The notes under the pieces: model-generated | What the model saw: only the letters and a program-made list of their open reading frames with translations | Database searches by the model: none | Told to the model about the DNA's origin: nothing | Part shown: positions 61,062-64,000 of the stretch, piece after piece | Layout: the number at the start of each line of letters is the position of its first letter | How positions within the stretch are numbered: the first letter of the stretch is position 1 | Program-made: the position numbers and the translations under genes | Origin: Opitutaceae bacterium UBA2377 | GTDB taxonomy: Bacteria; Verrucomicrobiota; Verrucomicrobiia; Opitutales; Opitutaceae | NCBI GenBank assembly: GCA_002344205.1 | Contig: DDSZ01000032.1 | Span: 94,732 to 158,731 of the forward strand | Reading direction: 5' to 3' | DNA: 64,000 nucleotides

Positions 61062-62126
61062 TCAGGCGGGCCAGTTGCGGGTCGTGGTCGGCAGGACAAA
61101 ATCTTCCAGCCGCAACGAGTAGCCGCGGATCTGGGCCTTGGGTGCGTCGTCCATGATGTAGTTCACCACGTAAATCTCGCCGTCGGGGAACTGCACCCAG
61201 CCGGTGTAGCCGGTGTCGCTTTCCGGTGAGCGGTCGAAATCGAGCGGCCGGATGCGCGTGTGGGCTTCCTCGCGCGAGGACGCCAGCAGCGATTCCTTGT
61301 CCGTCAAAACCGCGAGCGTGTTTTGCGTCCACCAGCCGACCCAACCCTTGCCGCCCTGCATGAGACGGCAGGTGATGAGCGCCTGGCCGTTGGCGAGCCA
61401 ACCGGCAACGGGGCGGTGGCAGGCAGGGATGGGGAGAGTGATGGGGGGTCCCCAGGTGAGGCCGCCGTCATGGGAGATCGTTTTATAGGCATCCCAGCCT
61501 TTGAAGGAATTTTCGCGCAGCAGGGCGACCAGCGTGAGCTCATCCACGGGCAGGACGGACACTTCGCAAAGATTCAACCCGGTTTGATGAGCGATGGTGA
61601 AGGGGCCATGCCAGTTGGCGCCCTGGTCGTCGGAATACCAAAGCCGCGTGGCGAGGAAGCGGGAGACGGGATCTTGCACATGGCAGGAAACCAGCCAGCG
61701 GCCGCCGGGTGTCTCGATCAACCGGTCGGGCACGATGCCCTGCGCGGGGAGCAACCGCGGCTCCGACCAGGTGCGGCCGTGGTCGATGCTGAGGAAGAGA
61801 TAATTTTGCAGCAGGTGATGATCCTTCGAACGCTCATCCGTCCCGATCAAATCGGCGATGATGGCGACCCGACCGTCGCCCAGCGTGGTGATGCGGGCAC
61901 AGTTCCAGTAGGGGTTGCCCTTGGTCGGTTCGGTGAGCGGACGCTTTGAGCTCCAAGTGCGGCCGCGGTCGGCGGATTCGGTCAAAACGAGCCGGGTCCA
62001 GTCGCGCTTGCCGTGGTGGGTGCATTCCGCGAACACGCAGAGCAGCCGGCCGTCGGCGGTCAGGGTGACATCAGGGAAGGCCTCATAGACCGAGTCGTCC
62101 CGTGAGACGGTGAACTGCTGGATCAT
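61062..62126 (-). CDS. Sialidase-like BNR-repeat protein
   Basis: 354 residues with at least four Asp-box repeats: ESADRGRTWSS, SIDHGRTWSE, SDDQGANWHG and SHDGGLTWGP, which hold the blades of a six-bladed propeller. Candidate catalytic residues lie in RDDSVYEAFPDVTL (N-terminal) and TGYTGWVQFPDGEIYVVNYIMDD; the arginine triad of true sialidases is not obvious. No signal peptide is seen, so it may be cytoplasmic or use another export route. It could remove sialic acid or a similar acidic sugar; the family is broad and includes other propeller hydrolases. Followed 10 bp downstream by the GH106-like gene. Confidence 0.75.
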   Translation of the reverse strand: MIQQFTVSRDDSVYEAFPDVTLTADGRLLCVFAECTHHGKRDWTRLVLTESADRGRTWSSKRPLTEPTKGNPYWNCARITTLGDGRVAIIADLIGTDERSKDHHLLQNYLFLSIDHGRTWSEPRLLPAQGIVPDRLIETPGGRWLVSCHVQDPVSRFLATRLWYSDDQGANWHGPFTIAHQTGLNLCEVSVLPVDELTLVALLRENSFKGWDAYKTISHDGGLTWGPPITLPIPACHRPVAGWLANGQALITCRLMQGGKGWVGWWTQNTLAVLTDKESLLASSREEAHTRIRPLDFDRSPESDTGYTGWVQFPDGEIYVVNYIMDDAPKAQIRGYSLRLEDFVLPTTTRNWPA

Positions 62127-62239
62127 CGACCGCCAACTTCAGGGAGGGCGCGATGAGGCGGCAATGCTCTTTCCACTGAATATACGGTTGGCAAAAAGCT
62201 TGTTCGGCCTGCGGCCGGGGCCTTTGCTCCGGCTTCCCT

Positions 62240-63250
62240 ATGAACACCCCCCGCGTTCCCCGTGTCGCGATCATCGGCTGCGGCAGCTACGGCGCCGAGC
62301 ACGCGAGGTTTTTATCCACCTGCCCGGGCGTGAAGCTGCACGCTGTGGCCGACATCGCGCCGGAGCGGGCGCAGGATTTCGCGGCCAGATACGGCGCGGG
62401 CTACGCCACGGCCGACGTCGCGAAGATCTGGGCCGACCCGGACATCGACGCGGTGTGGATCTGCACGCAGCACGACACGCATGCACCGCTGGCCGAGGCG
62501 GCGGCGGCGGCGGGGAAGAATTTTTTTCTGGAGAAACCGCTGGCGCTGACGCTGGCGGACTGCGACCGCATCGTGGCGGCGGTGGAACGCAGCGGGGTGA
62601 TCGCGGCGTCCGGCTTCAAGCTGCGCTTTTTCCCCGCGGTGGTGGCGGCGAAGCAATTCCTGACCAAACCCACGCTGACGATCGCACAGGTGATCGACGA
62701 CCACTGGCCGTCGGACTTCTGGGCCAACGACCCGGTGAAGGGCGGGGGCAACGTGCTGTCGCAGGGCTGCCACATGGTGGACACGGTGTTGCATCTCCAC
62801 CCGACGCCACCGGTGAAGGTTTATGCCGCGGGCGGCAACCGGCATCACCCGACCCGCGACATCGTGGACACCGCCTCGATCACGCTGACCTTCGCGGACG
62901 GTGCGGTGGCGACGGTGGCGGTGGGCGATTGCGGCGTGCCGCCGCACTCCTCGAAGTTTGCGCTGCAGCAGTCGGACGGCGTGCGCAGCTTCAGCCTCTA
63001 CAACCGGCTCAACTCCATCATGACGCGTGAGGACAAGCAGGTGACGGAGCATCCGGCTTGGCCGGAGAAGGGCGCGGATGTGATTGACGCGCCGTTCATC
63101 GCGGCCGTGGCCGCGGGCGGACCGTCGCCCGTGACGGTGCAATCGGCGCGCCGCACCTCGGCCGTGGTTTTGGCGGCGGTCGAGTCCATCAAGACCGGGC
63201 GGGCCATCGATCTTACCTCGGCGCCCTATGCCGCGGCGATGCAGGGGTGA
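62240..63250 (+). CDS. Gfo/Idh/MocA-family oxidoreductase
   Basis: 336 residues, NAD(P)-binding fold with VAIIGCGSYGAEHARF (about 9-24), ICTQHDTHAPLAEAA and FLEKPLALTLADCDRI holding the catalytic lysine motif EKP. GGGNVLSQGCHMVDTVLHLH has the His/Asp of the substrate site. Members oxidise or isomerise sugars and inositols, or help break glycosidic bonds by oxidation. It is divergent from the sialidase-like gene and convergent with the FGGY kinase. Related to iolG at 11527 only at family level; substrate unknown. Confidence 0.85.
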   Translation: MNTPRVPRVAIIGCGSYGAEHARFLSTCPGVKLHAVADIAPERAQDFAARYGAGYATADVAKIWADPDIDAVWICTQHDTHAPLAEAAAAAGKNFFLEKPLALTLADCDRIVAAVERSGVIAASGFKLRFFPAVVAAKQFLTKPTLTIAQVIDDHWPSDFWANDPVKGGGNVLSQGCHMVDTVLHLHPTPPVKVYAAGGNRHHPTRDIVDTASITLTFADGAVATVAVGDCGVPPHSSKFALQQSDGVRSFSLYNRLNSIMTREDKQVTEHPAWPEKGADVIDAPFIAAVAAGGPSPVTVQSARRTSAVVLAAVESIKTGRAIDLTSAPYAAAMQG

Positions 63251-63263
63251 GGGTCTGTGGGCT

Positions 63264-64000
63264 TTAGGCGCCGGCCATTAGTTTCCGATACGCGAGGAAG
63301 TCGGCGTGGAGGCGGTGGAAGACCCGGTGTTTCGCGGTGTGGTAGCGCGCGACGGCACCCTTGGCCGGTGTGATGACCTTGTCGGCGGCATTCATCGCCG
63401 CCATGGCAGGGAGCACGCCCCTGAAGTGTCCGCTGGCCACGGCGCCGAGGACGGCGGAGCCGAGGAGGACGGCTTCGGGTTCCTTGGGCAGCACGATGCG
63501 GCAGCCGGTGATGTCGGCGTGTTCACGCAGGAAAACCGGATTCTTCGTGCCGCCGCCACAGGCGAGGAGCGTGTCAATGCGGTAGCCCTTGCGGTTCATC
63601 TCCGCGAGGATGTGCCGCGTGCCATGGGCGACGGCCTGCACGGCGGCGAGATATTGCAGCGCGAGGTCGTCGGCGGTGGCGGAGAGCGTGAGTCCGCTGA
63701 TGGTGCCCTTGAGCGTGGGGTCGGCGCGCGGGGACCGGTTGCCGTGAAAATCGGGCTGGATGTGCAGGTCGCGCGTGAGTTCACCGGGGAAGCGCACGCG
63801 CCTGACCTTGGCGAGCGCGTCGAGCCGGGCGTTGAGCAGCTCGTAAATCGTGCGGCCGGTTTTCTTCGCCTCGGCCACGAGCGGCGCCGCGGCGGCGTGG
63901 GAGAAGATGACGTGGTCGATCAACGCGCCGGTGGCGGACTGGCCGCCTTCCGTGAGCCAGAGGCCGGGAATCATCGCGGAGTAATACGGACCCCAGATGC
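63264..64000 (-). CDS. FGGY-family carbohydrate kinase (ribulokinase type), C-terminal part
   Basis: Open from the window edge (64000) to its stop at 63264, about 245 residues; the N-terminal half lies outside. The first residues read [30 protein letters not shown], here in segments, which is typical of D-ribulokinase (YDR109C-type) FGGY kinases. [20 protein letters not shown] and [17 protein letters not shown] form the ATP-binding and closing helices. It phosphorylates a ketopentose or related sugar. Because it is at the edge, neighbours are unknown. Confidence 0.85.
   Translation of the reverse strand, partial: IWGPYYSAMIPGLWLTEGGQSATGALIDHVIFSHAAAAPLVAEAKKTGRTIYELLNARLDALAKVRRVRFPGELTRDLHIQPDFHGNRSPRADPTLKGTISGLTLSATADDLALQYLAAVQAVAHGTRHILAEMNRKGYRIDTLLACGGGTKNPVFLREHADITGCRIVLPKEPEAVLLGSAVLGAVASGHFRGVLPAMAAMNAADKVITPAKGAVARYHTAKHRVFHRLHADFLAYRKLMAGA

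Overview
The window is GC-rich Gram-negative DNA with tightly packed genes and many ATGA-type overlaps. Its contents include two large TonB-dependent receptors, an ECF sigma/FecR pair, many glycoside hydrolases, a PhoA-type phosphatase, a cytoplasmic TPR-histidine kinase and a one-piece tmRNA. This looks like a Verrucomicrobiota of the Opitutales/Opitutaceae kind. That placement is inferred from gene content and style; no 16S or similar marker is present.

Layout. 1-6840: housekeeping and miscellaneous genes (SET-domain tail, secreted phosphoesterase-like protein, CinA/PncC domain, VOC protein, SYLF protein, small zincin, BaiN-like flavoprotein, AEC transporter, aldo/keto reductase). 6925-30138: what I read as a phytate/inositol utilisation island. 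It has a LacI regulator, a three-gene sugar (probably inositol) ABC importer, iolG, an SDR, iolB-iolD-iolE, a transaldolase-family gene, iolA, then a TonB-dependent receptor, a beta-propeller phytase, a lipoprotein metallophosphoesterase, an unknown membrane protein, a PhoD-like phosphatase, a PI-PLC/GDPD-like protein and an OmpR-type two-component system. Three copies of a LacI-type palindrome (7959, 13452, 19719) tie the importer, the iol genes and the receptor/phytase block into one likely regulon. The canonical kinase (IolC) and aldolase (IolJ) are absent from the window; a transaldolase-fold protein sits in their place.

30218-35985: ribosome hibernation factor, TPR-sensor kinase, a NagB-like and PIG-L-like pair, a one-cysteine thioredoxin, a 280-bp inverted-repeat element and a small membrane protein. 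36008-42513: ECF sigma factor, FecR, STN-domain TonB receptor, TlpA-like protein and an orphan LuxR-type HTH protein. The same bipartite promoter-like motif, with identical spacing, precedes both the sigma gene and the receptor gene. 42505-43219: a VapC/Phd-type toxin-antitoxin pair with a perfect palindromic operator.

43277-64000: glycan catabolism. It encodes a GH38 alpha-mannosidase, an amidohydrolase, a cellulase-like TIM-barrel protein, NagB, NagA, an alpha/beta hydrolase, a binding-protein-dependent importer without its own ATPase, a GH2 beta-mannosidase, a divergent PhoA-like phosphatase, tmRNA with terminator, a large GH106-like protein carrying an in-frame repeat, a sialidase-like BNR protein, a Gfo/Idh/MocA oxidoreductase and the C-terminal part of an FGGY (ribulokinase-type) kinase cut by the window edge. 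The enzyme set would suit dismantling mannose/GlcNAc/sialic-acid-containing glycans (inference).

The only stretches over 300 bp without a protein gene are 35187-35559 (repeat element) and 57981-58579 (tmRNA plus terminator). No tRNA, rRNA, CRISPR array, transposase or phage gene was recognised.
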